Shown: positions 1-11,079 of the stretch, piece after piece
Numbering within the stretch: position 1 is the first letter of the stretch
Layout of the letters: every line of letters begins with the position of its first letter
NCBI GenBank assembly: GCA_020226215.1
Contig: CM035235.1
Location: forward strand, 5,407,151-5,471,150
DNA: 64,000 bases
DNA from: Sindora glabra
Lineage: Eukaryota > Streptophyta > Magnoliopsida > Fabales > Fabaceae
Direction of reading: 5' to 3'
The notes under the pieces: model-generated
The model's database searches: none
What the model saw: the letters and a program-made list of their open reading frames with translations, nothing else
What the model was told of the DNA's origin: nothing
Made by a program: the position numbers and the translations under genes

Positions 1-1281
1 TAAATTAAATTTTATAAATATATTTTATTATATAATATTTAATAACAACTTCTAATTTACGCTCTGAACTTCATTTTGAATTTAATTTTTTTTAAACATA
101 TTGCATTGTTGCTGGTTTAATAGGGTTATTTATGATATGATGAGGTTAAGATTTGGTGGACATCCAAACCGCTGGTTTCCTGCCATCAGTGGTCCAAATT
201 AAATCAGTAAGAAATCAATGTCCAGAATGTTTCTCTATTGGTCTTACTTTCTGCTTTTATTTGCCCCTTGCCAGAAACAAAATAGGGTAATGCTTCGTAC
301 GCTTCCCGCTCGAAAATCTTGCCTATTTTTGCAAATTTTAATTTTAAAAATTAAGGGAATATTATTTACGTACCTATCAAATGATTCAAATTCACTTTGT
401 ACAGTTGAATAATTTGTTTCATTTAACATTTTATCTATGTAAAAATATTTTTTGTCATAAAGATAAAATACATATACATTTTTATCTATTGTTTTAAAAA
501 AATGCAAAACATCCCTCCAACGAAATTACTTCTTAAAATACGCAAAATTTAGAATTAATCTCATAATCAATTTAATTAATTATTTTATTAAATTACATAA
601 ATTTTTCATAAATTTTTTAAAGAAGAATGGACAACATTATAATTATAATGTATTAGTTTATTTCATTATTTTTTACATATAATTCTAAAATTCATTTTGA
701 AACATTTAATTAAAATTCTATATTATTAATTTATTTTTATTAATTATATAATATTAAAATTATTCACCAAAAAATAATAAAATAAATTAACATATTATAA
801 TATTTTAATTTTTACTATAAATATTAATTTCAAATTTTATATAATTTAAGAAGTAATTTAAAATTAAAGGAAATATTTTATAATTTTTCCTTCCTTTTTA
901 ATCATTAGAAGCACAAAATTAAACCATACAAGCAAGATTAAGATAAGTGAAGCCTCATGATTAAACTATTTGAAGCGTGAAATGATGTTTCATGGCAAAG
1001 ATAAAATCAAAAGATAACTAACAAATTTATCATTCGCACAATTTCTACTCTTCAATTTTGTAATTTTAACGGGAAAAAAGAAGTTCGCATAAGAAAAGCA
1101 TGTACGTTCTATTTGTTTTTGGGATGAAAAATAGGTGAAATAGGTAAAATGCTAGTAAAGAAAATTACATCTATGTAAATTTTAAGCTCTTAAATCTTAT
1201 ATTTGAATAAAGGAAATTCAGGGCATATCATATATAGGTGAATTGTGTGTGTGTTTTTTTTAAATTATAATTTTGTATATA

Positions 1282-1500
1282 AAATTTTAGGTTAAATTAC
1301 ATTAACATTATTTAAGATTTAACTTAAATACACTCATATCTTTTTTTATTTTTAAAAATATATATTCACCTTCCTTACTTTTCAAAAATAAGTAATGTGA
1401 GTGTATATTTAAAATAAAATAGAAAGGAAATAATTATATTTAAAAAATTACTGTATGTTTTTAAATATAAAAGGAATGTAAATATAATTAAACTAAATTG
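1282..1500. mobile_element. MITE-like element with imperfect terminal inverted repeats
   Basis: The left end (AATTTTAGGTTAAATTACAT) is matched in reverse complement by the right end near 1473-1500 over about 26 bases at roughly 80% identity. An inner inverted pair (AATACACTCATAT near 1326 and GTGAGTGTATATT near 1398) extends the fold. It has no coding capacity. The size and structure suit a non-autonomous DNA transposon. I see no clear target-site duplication, so the superfamily is open. Confidence 0.45.
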
Positions 1501-2951
1501 TAGAAGTGGTGAATGTAATATGTCAGAAATTTTGTAATATTTTTTATAAGAGAACTTATACCTCATGAGTATATCAAAATTTAATTCTCCCAATAAAAAT
1601 TGTATTGTAAAATTTTTCAAAATTTTAATTATGATGAAAATTTAAAATTTATTGTAATTGTAAGAAATTTCATAAAAATTATAAAAATAATTGCACACAA
1701 AAGAATAAAATAAAATAAAGATATTTTTTTTATAATGGTAAAAATGGTTATGCACATATACAAATATCAAACTGAAAAATGTAAAACTTTTAAAAAATTA
1801 TCTACTGAAACTTGAATTATAAGCTCTCAGTTAATATAAAAGATGTCATTAATATAAAAGATGTTTAATAGATAGGGAAAGATAGTTGGACACAATTACG
1901 AGGGAGTGACCAGTGCTTGCTTGTGGGCCAAAAGGAAAATGGTATCCTCGAAAACCAAGTTTAAACCTCCAAAACAGAAACATTCCCTTTTTCAATTTCA
2001 GACCTTGAAAAGCAACATCTTTATTTTTGTTTTCGTAATTAAAACCAATAACATGGCAGCTAACATGGTCCTACAAAATTTAAAATAATGAAAAAAAAAG
2101 CAAACGATAAATTCTAAGTAGAGTAACCTTTCAAATTTTAGGAGGTTCAAATGTCAATTAACTACAAAATACAATTAGAAGAAGCACCTTTCAATTTTTT
2201 TTGATGGAATATTATAACAGAAATGTAGTTTAGTGACACCAATTTAAGCAATTTAAACTTTTATTATTTTTTTGAGAAAAAAACTTTTTATTTGCATAAA
2301 AATTCATATTTTTTATTTGCATAAATTTACAAAAAAAAAAAAAACTTTAGGGTGGATCGCCAACTTTAAAAGTTTTAAACAAAAGCATCAAAATATACAA
2401 AACCTTGTGATCAACATTCATCATGTAGTAATGCTAGATATTATTTTTGAAAATTTTCTTTCATGATCATGTTCTTATTTGAACTCAAGACCTTGTGTTG
2501 AAGGGCGAGGCTACTTTGGAACCATTCCAAAATTCTGGAAAATTAAAAAAATTATCTTACATATTTTTATTTTTTTTAAAAAAAATCATATTTAGTCCCT
2601 AAAAATTAAAATATTTTCATATAAGTTTTTAATAAATTCTATTTCAACCCTTTTTACATACTCTAGATTTGTTTTGCTTGTATGTGTATTAAGTGGCTTA
2701 TCACTTATACTATTATAATAAAAATATTTATCATCTATTTAAAATTACCTAATTTTCAAATTTTTTTGTAATCACAAAATGATAAATTTACATGAAAGAA
2801 GGTGAGGAAATTTAATGTGTGGAAGATAGATGATTAATGACTTAAGACCTACCGTCTATGAACGATTTGTGTCTCACTTAATGGCAGAGATAATTTCTTT
2901 ACTTCATTTTTCAGTATTTTTTTTAATAATAGGAATAATTAAATCACTAAA

Positions 2952-2954
<3 letters not shown>

Positions 2955-3019
<65 letters not shown>
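2955..3019. repeat. (AT)n microsatellite
   Basis: About 32 uninterrupted AT dinucleotides. An open frame that reads through it encodes only an Ile-Tyr repeat and is an artefact of the repeat. Confidence 0.97.
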
Positions 3020-3024
<5 letters not shown>

Positions 3025-3298
3025 GATATTGAATTTATAATGTAAAAAAAAGATAAATTTTTTTGAAAAATATCATGTACCACTTAAATATTCTCAACAC
3101 TTCTTTTTCCAGTATTTTTTTTTAAAACCTAACTGTTAGAAGGTGGAAGGTGATAGTTCTCCAAGCCAAAGACGGTTGGAACTTTAAATCCTTACTTTAA
3201 AAGGATAAGAATAGTAGACGTCTGAGTTAGGTTTGAGCCATTATTAATTATTGAATTTCTTTCTAGGATGGTTGAATCAGATCTTTCAAAAGTGTATG

Positions 3299-3466
3299 AT
3301 ATATTTCACAAAATAAAGTAAGATGCAATAATTTTTAATAAAAATTTAAGAGAATGAATAATTATAAATTTTAAAAATTTTTGAATTAATTATTATTTAT
3401 TTAATTTTAAATTCTTTAATTTTTATCAAAAATAGTGATATCCGACTTTATTTTCTAAAATATATT
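3299..3466. repeat. Short foldback (inverted repeat)
   Basis: Arms of about 65 bases (3299-3366 and 3402-3466) are inverted copies of each other. The left arm starts ATATATTTCACAAAATAAAG and the reverse complement of the right arm starts ATATATTTTAGAAAATAAAG. The spacer is about 35 bases of A/T. It is probably a small foldback MITE, and its transcript would form a stem-loop. Confidence 0.6.
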
Positions 3467-6450
3467 TAATTTGCTTTTCAGAGTAGCGGATCCAGAATTG
3501 TTAGTAATATGTACATAATTTCTTTGTTCCAATTACAAATTTAAGAAATTTTGAATTAAATTGATTCACTTATTTATGATCTTCACTTCACTCAATTATT
3601 ACGATTTACGAACAAGGCTTAGAAATTAATTATAGATTTACACCCTTTTAAATAAAATATTTTATTTTAATTTTCTTAATATGTAAATTGAATAAAATTA
3701 GATTCAAATTACTGATTTTTGTCAAATTTAAATGAGAAAATTCTTAGTTAACACATATTTTTAATAATTATACTTCAAACTGGTATTTATTGGAAAAAAG
3801 AGGGAAACTAGTCTTGTAAGGCGGAAGAAAGCGAATCGCATGAATTATTAATAGCTGAAAAACATCTTGACTTAACATTTAGTACCATATGGTTGGATAA
3901 TTTTCCTTTCACCGAAGTTCCATGTGCTGATAGGATATTTTGCCTTTTTTTTGGGCTAAAATTATTAATGTATACCCAATGTCATCTAATTTATATATAA
4001 GAGAAATTAAATTAAAATGATAAATATTAGGGACCAAAACAATAATTAAAATTATATAAGTAGCAAAAATAAAAAAAAATTACAATGCTTCTTCTGCTAA
4101 ACCGATATAGCATCTCACAAATTAACATTCTTATTGATCATAAAATTATCATTTTCAATTTTTTTTAAATAATGAAAGGAATAACAAATCAGTTGATACG
4201 TATAATTATTATTTTTATATTTGTAATAATTTTGATTTTAGAACAAGTTTGTAGTGCAAAGTAGCCTTTTTTTTTAAGACAATTTTTCTCATCAGAATTT
4301 TTAATATTAATTTAGCTACTGATGTAAAATGGCTCTAAACTGATATGTCTAATGACTGATGACAAAATCAATATAACTTGCTGGTGGCATACACGGGAAA
4401 TTTTTTAAAGCATTTTTATTTAATTTTGTGTAGGTAAAGCAATACAAGAATTTCAACAGCAACTGATATAAATTTGGCCTTTCTCTTTTATGTTTAGTAG
4501 CATCGTTAATAATTCTAAGTGTAACTTCGATTCATTATTAATATAAAATATTTTACATTATATATCATTAAAAATAATTAAAAATTTAAATAATGATAAA
4601 AAAATTAATAATTTTTTTATTAATATGACATTATATAAAAGAATGATGGTATAAATATTTTGGGCAGAAGTGAACAGAAATATATCTATTTAAGGACTAA
4701 AATTGAATGGATTAAATATATAGGGAGATTTAAAATAAAATATTTTATATTAACAGGATTTAAGCTAATCAAAATATAAATTAGGAAGGTCAAAAATGAA
4801 TTTATATTTTAAAAAATAATAATTAAAAATTCTAACATTTTTTTATTTATATGGCAATATATGAATTTATGATAATTTAATGTTAATTTATGTTGATAAT
4901 GAATTAAATTTAATTTTTTTAAAAATGCAACTCTTATAAATATTACATCATCATATTCAGTTTAATTAAAATTTTTTAAAAATATTATAACATTGTATTT
5001 GTATAAATTTATATATTTTTAAAAATCTTGTTAAAATTTTTAAAAAAAGTTATTGTTAGAAAATCTGATAGTAGCTAAAAATAAAAATTAAGCGGCCACC
5101 AAGAGCAAATTATAAACTTGACCGATTATTAATGATTAATATTAAATCAAATTATCAATTTTGGTGGGCAATTGTTACCCTGGATGATAATTGTACGATT
5201 TATACAATAAATTTTTGTAAGACAAAAGTTTACATGCCAATATTCTGTCTAATCATAAGATATCTGGCTTTTTTGTGTGAATATTTTAATGTTTATCTTG
5301 TTTCAATGAAAAGTTTTATTTTTTAAGAAATAGAAAAGAAATATGAATTATTTGATTAGATATTATGTAATAAATTAAAGAAAATAAGATTTTCTAAAAA
5401 ATTCTACTTCCCATAAAATATAAAAAATTATTTATACACTTCTTCATATAAATTTTACTTTGTATACTATTTATAGTTATAATAATAAAATTATTCTCAT
5501 TAAATTTAATTAATAATAATTAAATTTATTAATTTATATTATAATAATATTGACAAATATAGTATTTATTTTATTAATACTTCCTAAGATATTTAAACTT
5601 GAACCAAATAAAATATAAAAAATTATTTTTTAAAAAGTATCACTTTTTATGTATTAATTAAATAATTTTAAGTACTTTTTAAAAAATTCAACTAGGAAGT
5701 TATTTATTATAAAGTTTAATTTCTTGTACAAAATTATTTCTTATGCAAATCAAATGACTTTTAAAATATATTAAGTTAAAAATAATCACAAAAATATATA
5801 CTTAAGTAAAGTTTCAATAATTAAAAATCAAATACAAGAATGTTGCATTTTCACAAAAGAATTAAATTTGATTGTAAATCACTTATGCACTCACATAATA
5901 TCATGTCAATAATAAATTATTAAAATTTTTTAATTACTATTAATAATTTTTTAAAAACTATCTTCTTCTCTCTCACTCATTAATAGTATGCAATATTTTG
6001 TATTAGTAATGGATCAAATTTAATTTTGTTGAAAATATAAAAATAAAAATATTATATATACAAAAAGTAAAATTTAAAATTAAATTTTAAATATTTTATA
6101 TACATTAAATTAAAATTTACAAAATTATTTTATTATCCTATATTCAATTAATTACCATTAATTTACATCCAAATTTTAATTTTAAATTCCACGTTAGGTG
6201 CATAACGTTACTGATAAAAAAAATTACAAATCAAATGTAGCTTAAAGGGAACTTCATGATAGAAGTAAAAGAGGAATGATTTGTCTCTAACAATTATCAT
6301 TAAAAAAAATCATAAATATTTCTTTCGCTTTTTAGAAAATAACATTGCTCTAGGAGTCTAACCAATCCTTTTCTTCATTCTCACTCTTTTAAGGGATCCC
6401 TTAAAAATTAGTAAGTGGGTTTGGAAAGACCGAAAAAGAAAGATAAAAAT

Positions 6451-6599
6451 TAACGTTGGCCCATTTCTGACCCCTCTGCTCTGCTCCCGTCCCGCTGCGA
6501 TTCCTTTTATCTGAGTCTCGTACCAAAGTTATTCTTCACTTGCTCTGCTTCCGCCTTCTGCGCACTGTCTCCAAAACCAGACCTTCGCAAAACGAACCG
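6451..6599 (+). promoter_or_regulatory. Core promoter and first leader exon of the gene
   Basis: The sequence changes abruptly here from A/T-rich DNA to a C/T-rich stretch (6467-6600) typical of plant 5' leaders. GGCCCA at 6458-6463 is the complement of the plant site II core (TGGGCC/T), common in promoters of broadly expressed genes. A strong donor, CCG|GTAAGA, lies at 6599/6600, so 6600-6939 is best read as a leader intron. The likely acceptor is TTATTTCAAG at 6930-6939, with an alternative AG at 6958-6959. Splicing would remove the upstream ATGs. The transcription start is not determined. Confidence 0.55.
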
Positions 6600-6963
6600 G
6601 TAAGAAATCACTCTCACGTCACTCCCTCACATTCTCTCTTTCTAACTTTTCTCTGATTTGCGACTTTCAGAAACATTGTTTTTTAATTTGATTTGTGGGT
6701 TTTGGAACCAAAATGCTCATGCGTCTGTTTCTAGTCTGCAATGTGCTCAAGTTTATTCCATTTCATTACTGTTTAGTCCTTTTCATTTTGTTGTCCGTTT
6801 GCTGATTTCATATCAAATATTTGGTGTTGCATCATTCAGAGAGTGCAACGTGCAAATGGCAGCCGGTTCTTTCTCTTCAAAATGAAGGGACTGCCTTGAT
6901 ATTGCTGGTATTTCCATTTCAATATCATTTTATTTCAAGTCTGGCATTTCAACAAACAGATTC

Positions 6964-9028
6964 ATGGCTCAACAGGTACTCTCTTTTTTCTCTCTTACAT
7001 GCATATACAATGCGCATACACAGATCAATGCTATTGCTTTGAATCAGTTGAGGGCTTTATTTATGGCAGCAGAGCTGTTTGATTCTTGGTTTCTTTTGGT
7101 TTTTTTTTTTCATTTTTTTTTGGGGTGGTTTATGGGATTGATGCAGGAAGAAGGGTGGCCTCTAGGGTTGAGACTATTGAATGCAAGAATTGGGTTGGTG
7201 AGAGATGGTGGTTTCTCTGGGTCAGTCTCCTTCAGCACCATGCTCACCGGTTCTCCAGCCCCTTCATTTTGTTCTTCTTCAGATCTTGATACTGAGGTTT
7301 GTAAATTTTCTACCAAAAATTAAAGTTTCCATTTTTTTTTTCCTTTTACTTTTTGAAGAAGGTTATTTATTTTAAGAGAATGGAAATGTAATAATTCTCC
7401 TTTGTCTTACTCTTACATGCCAATAGATGCTTCCTCCCTCTCTCTCCCATCAATGTATTATAATTTATAAGTAATGTTTTACCACAATGATGTCAGCACT
7501 TTGATTCTTCAAGGAATAGTACTTTCTGAGCATGGTAATAATAGAAATAGAGCATCTCATTCAATTTGTATGAATTATGTCTGGCCTTCGGGCTTTGAAT
7601 GATTGCTTCTGTGATATAAATACCTGCATTTTCCACTCACTTATGGCAATGAAGGATATATAGTTCCTGTCCATGGTAGTGTTTCTATTTTGGATATTAG
7701 TCACTTCACAAAGAAAAATGTTATTGCACAATTCATTTCTTTACAATTCCTCACACCTCTTACTCGTGGCACAATTTGTTAAAAAATTAACCCCACCTAT
7801 TTAAGTTAATAGGACCAATTTTAAAATAAGTTGTGCTATGCTTACTGACTATGCTCTGTATCTTGAATTATAAAGGGGTTGTTAAGGATGAGTTGTGCAA
7901 GTAGCACTAAAATAGTAAAGGGCATGACATGACGATGGATAGATTTTCATTTTTCATATGCTCTTTTTGTATCATTCGGGTTTGTGTTTCTCATGCCATG
8001 TTTTGTCTCTCTTAAATATTGCAAACAACTTTATATCCAACCAGCTAGATTGAAAGTTCATGCCTGTCTTGAACTTGGTATAATTTGCTCTTTACAACTG
8101 GTTTGAACAACATATGGATTTTTGACTATGTGCTTTGTGTTCATTTTACTCATGCAGAAGAAGCTTTTAACTTTTTGAATGAGTTCAATTGAAAACTATA
8201 TTGGAAAAGGAAAGCACAAGTAATGAAGATGCTCACAAACCTTGGACCTCTCTGCCTGTCACTTTTTTTTGGATCCTTCTCTTCTTTGTTGTTAATAATT
8301 GCTTGGCTCCCACGGGGCCCATAACATGGCCTAGCACATTATTATTGAAATAATATATTAAATGATTTTTTCTTTTTAGATTTTTAATTGATTTTGTTAC
8401 ACAGTTTCTCATAATTGAAAAAGCAGTCAATTAAAATTGTGCTTGGAAGTTTAGCTAGGAAACTTTTCAGTATTCACAAACTATTATTTGCGGCGGAAAA
8501 CTTTAGATTCCGCATGTGTGCGCTAATTCATGCTTCATTTGCCTAACCTCCTCCTTGTGGCCTTAGTCCACTAGCACTGGATCATTCTTCCATGACAGGA
8601 GCATCACACTGGGAAGCCTCATCAGAATCTCTAACTTCTTGGAGCTATCGCGAAGATCGACCCGGGGAAGGATGGCAGAACCTTCAAAGGAAAAAAAGAA
8701 TCACAAGATGAGGCCTTGGCTATTCTCTCTTTGTTCAAATCTAACCACTGATGCAGTGATTGTGAAGGATGTTCCTTCTCTTGGTCACTATCTCGAAGCA
8801 GAAAGAAGGGCTGCAAGCACATACAGGACAAATCATTACAACAGCATTTATGGGCCTCATGATTTCTCGCCAATTCAAGACACAAATTCTATGTTTGTTG
8901 GTGGTCAAGTGGCTCCACCGTCCTCTACTTCATTTGGTGAAGATGGTGGAAAGAATCCAGAGGGGGCATTGTTAGAAAATGGCAATGGATGTGGAACTCC
9001 AGTGGTGTTCCCATGTTTGTGTGGCTGA
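6964..9028 (+). CDS. Plant-specific protein of unknown function, 207 aa, three coding exons
   Basis: Coding exons are 6964-6975, 7147-7296 and 8567-9028. Both introns (6976-7146, 171 nt; 7297-8566, 1270 nt) are GT-AG and phase 0, so the frame is continuous for 207 codons plus TGA. The first coding exon gives only MAQQ before GTACTC. Exon 2 (residues 5-54) starts EEGWPLGLR, has a Ser/Thr/Phe-rich middle and ends SSSDLDTE. Exon 3 continues STSTGSFFHD, then a basic stretch (residues 82-102, with SRRSTRGR), MRPWLFSLC (102-110) and SLGHYLEAERRAA (125-137). The C-terminus is Gly/Pro/Cys-rich and ends PCLCG. I see no signal peptide, membrane span or catalytic motif. The order of conserved blocks matches, from memory, the uncharacterised Arabidopsis At3g17950/At1g48780-type family. 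The basic stretch could aid nuclear localisation (inference). The exon structure is well supported; the function is unknown. Confidence 0.85.
7875..8105 (+). repeat. Segment of intron 2 duplicated in the 3' flank (copy 1)
   Basis: This part of intron 2 resembles 9205-9480 in the same orientation. Shared blocks include TCATT(C/T)GGGT(T/C)TGTGTTTCTC, (A/T)TGCCATG, CAAC near the middle, and TCA(T/G)GCCTGTCTT(G/A)AA. Copy 2 is longer because of CT/CA microsatellite expansion. It is either an old local duplication or two copies of an unnamed repeat. Confidence 0.6.
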
Positions 9029-9180
9029 CTCAACTAAGTGAAATTGTTGCTTATTTTCCTTTTTTTTTTTAAAAAAGGTGCTAGTTGTACTATATTGTGC
9101 ACAAACTTTCTGTTGGTGCATGCCTAGTAGAATCTGAACAAGTACTGCCAATAAAATAGTGGTGTCCGATTATATCATAT
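9029..9180 (+). terminator. 3' UTR with poly(A) signal
   Basis: Following the stop, a T-rich stretch (9057-9071) and GT-rich sequence lead to AATAAA at 9150-9155, a canonical poly(A) signal about 120 bases past the stop codon. The exact cleavage site is not visible. Confidence 0.55.
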
Positions 9181-9204
9181 TGGGATATGTACCTGATTGA
9201 GTGA

Positions 9205-9480
9205 CAATTTGGTTAAGAATGATGGCTATTTTGATACCCTCCTATTTCTACTCGAGTAAGGCAATGATTAAGATTTTGACGCAGTGTTACCCACTTGGAT
9301 TTGTTCTCTACTTATTTTTATCATTTGGGTCTGTGTTTCTCTTGCCATGCTCTCCCTCTCTCTCACACACACATTCTCTCTCTTCTTGTTCCTTTGTCCC
9401 TCTCTTTAGTAGAATAAATAAACAACTTCACAACAGAGGAGCCAACTGAAAATTCAGGCCTGTCTTAAATTTGTCATATA
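9205..9480 (+). repeat. Diverged copy of the intron 2 segment (copy 2)
   Basis: The partner of 7875-8105, starting about 50 bases beyond the poly(A) signal. It contains a CTCTCTCACACACACATTCTCTCTC expansion (9354-9378) that the intron copy lacks. The open frame across it is low-complexity and shows no sign of coding. Confidence 0.55.
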
Positions 9481-9524
9481 TATACTTTATTTTTTTCAGC
9501 TTATTCGGACTATGGTAGAGTTAA

Positions 9525-10900
9525 GCAGCTCGGCGGTTTGCTGGATTTGATTCAATAATTGTTCAACTCATTTAAAATTGGGAGAGGATTAATTAATATC
9601 GGTATAAATTTAAAAAATTTAAACCAAATATCCATTGCCCACTTTAACTTGATCTATCAACCAGAAGGAATGCATATCAATATTAAGATTAACTTTAACA
9701 ATAAATGAAGATTGACTTTAACAACGAGAGAGAATTACTATTTAATTCATTTAAGTTTTATTTCTCTTTTACTATTTTTTTTTTCAATTTTGAAATTCTA
9801 ATTTACTTTAGAATGCAAAATTATTGTAAACTTTATTTTTCTTTATACAAATTATAATCCATTTATTTTTAATTTATTTTTATTTAATTTTCTATCTCTC
9901 ATATCATACAAATTTATTTTAGTTATAAATATTTGCAATTGGAATCAATATAACTCATTAATAGTTAATAAATGTTTGTAATTTATGAGATATTGATGCA
10001 ATATACTAATCAATATAACTCATTACCATCTATTTAATTTTTTTTTTTAATTTTTGTGACAGTGCTTGAAAAATAAAAGGACAATTCCATGGCAAAATAA
10101 ATATATATTTACAATGATAAAATAACTTAATTAGTGTATATTAAAAAATAAAAAATAAAAGTAAATAAAATTCTTGAAAAACATTTATTGTAAGAAAAAT
10201 ATATCATTTGTTTATATATAAAAAGTAAAAAGTAAAACTTTCATGCCACGTATATATACTCGTTGTCATTAAGAGAACGTTATATGGTATTTTAGTAGTG
10301 GGAGAAAATAAACTACTTTCGGTCACAAAATTTGTAAATGCCTAAGCAAATAAAACATTTGTAATTATAAATATCAATATGTAAATTTTTATGAAAAACA
10401 TAAGAAAGAAAACAGAGTCCAAATTTTAGAAGAATTTGACGTGTTTTCATGCAAAGCAAGAGAAAAGGAAAATGGTACACACACCGTTTTTATTTTTCAT
10501 GCAGTCACAGAAAATAAAATTGAATAGATGGTAATAAGTTATATTGATTAATAAATTGTATTCATATTTACCATAAATTATAAAATATATAAATATTTAT
10601 TAATTAGTAATGAGTTATATTAATTTCAATTGTAAATATTTATTACTTAAACATTTTTGTGTGACAAGAGAGTGAAAAATTGAATAAAAATAAATTAAAA
10701 ACAGATTGTAATTTATCAAAAAAATAGAGTTTACAATAATTTTGTATTCTAAAATAAATTAAAATTTCAAAATCGGAATAAAAAAATGCTAAGAGAGAGA
10801 CAGATAAAAATTAAATGAGTTAGACAATAATTCTATCACCATTAAAATCAATCCTCTCTCATGATTAAATTATTAAAGTTAATTTTAACAATTAATACAT

Positions 10901-10946
<46 letters not shown>

Positions 10947-11075
10947 TGCAACAATTAGATTAAGTTAAAATGAATGGCAAATACTTTATGCAAGTTTTTT
11001 AGATTTACATTGATGTTAGTTGATTCCTCCCTTTAAATTTTTGCTTGAATAGTTTAATCGGTGAGCAGCTCAATT
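9525..11075. mobile_element. Large foldback element with long terminal inverted repeats
   Basis: The left arm (about 9525-10100) and right arm (about 10465-11075) are inverted copies along their length. For example TAACTCATTACCATCTATTT at 10017-10036 pairs with the reverse complement of the right arm at about 10520-10540 (TAACTTATTACCATCTATTC), and the outer ends share CCACTTTAACTTGATCTA / CATTTTAACTTAATCTA. The centre, about 360 bases, is A/T-rich with no open frame. This is a non-autonomous foldback DNA element, possibly Mutator-like given the long inverted repeats. No target-site duplication is clear. Confidence 0.6.
10900..10946. repeat. Compound (AC)n(AT)n microsatellite
   Basis: About nine AC units followed by about thirteen AT units, inside the right arm of the foldback element and absent at the matching place in the left arm. 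Confidence 0.95.
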
Positions 11076-11079
11076 GGAA

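Larger units (their letters stand above)
1..6440. other. A/T-rich intergenic DNA upstream of the gene
   Basis: No coding region is supported here. Open frames are under 90 codons, low in complexity and unlike any family I know. The stretch holds a small TIR element (1282-1500), a TA microsatellite (2955-3019) and a short foldback (3299-3466), listed separately. The remainder is A/T-rich sequence with many short homopolymers and is probably old transposon debris. Confidence 0.6.

Noticed and set aside
2830..3045. 71-codon frame with an Ile-Tyr repeat, and a similar one at 15765-15953
   Set aside because: Both are translations of TA microsatellites.
7110..7316. 68-codon minus-strand frame
   Set aside because: It lies opposite coding exon 2 of the gene and is its antisense shadow.
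8631..8885. 84-codon minus-strand frame
   Set aside because: Antisense shadow of coding exon 3.
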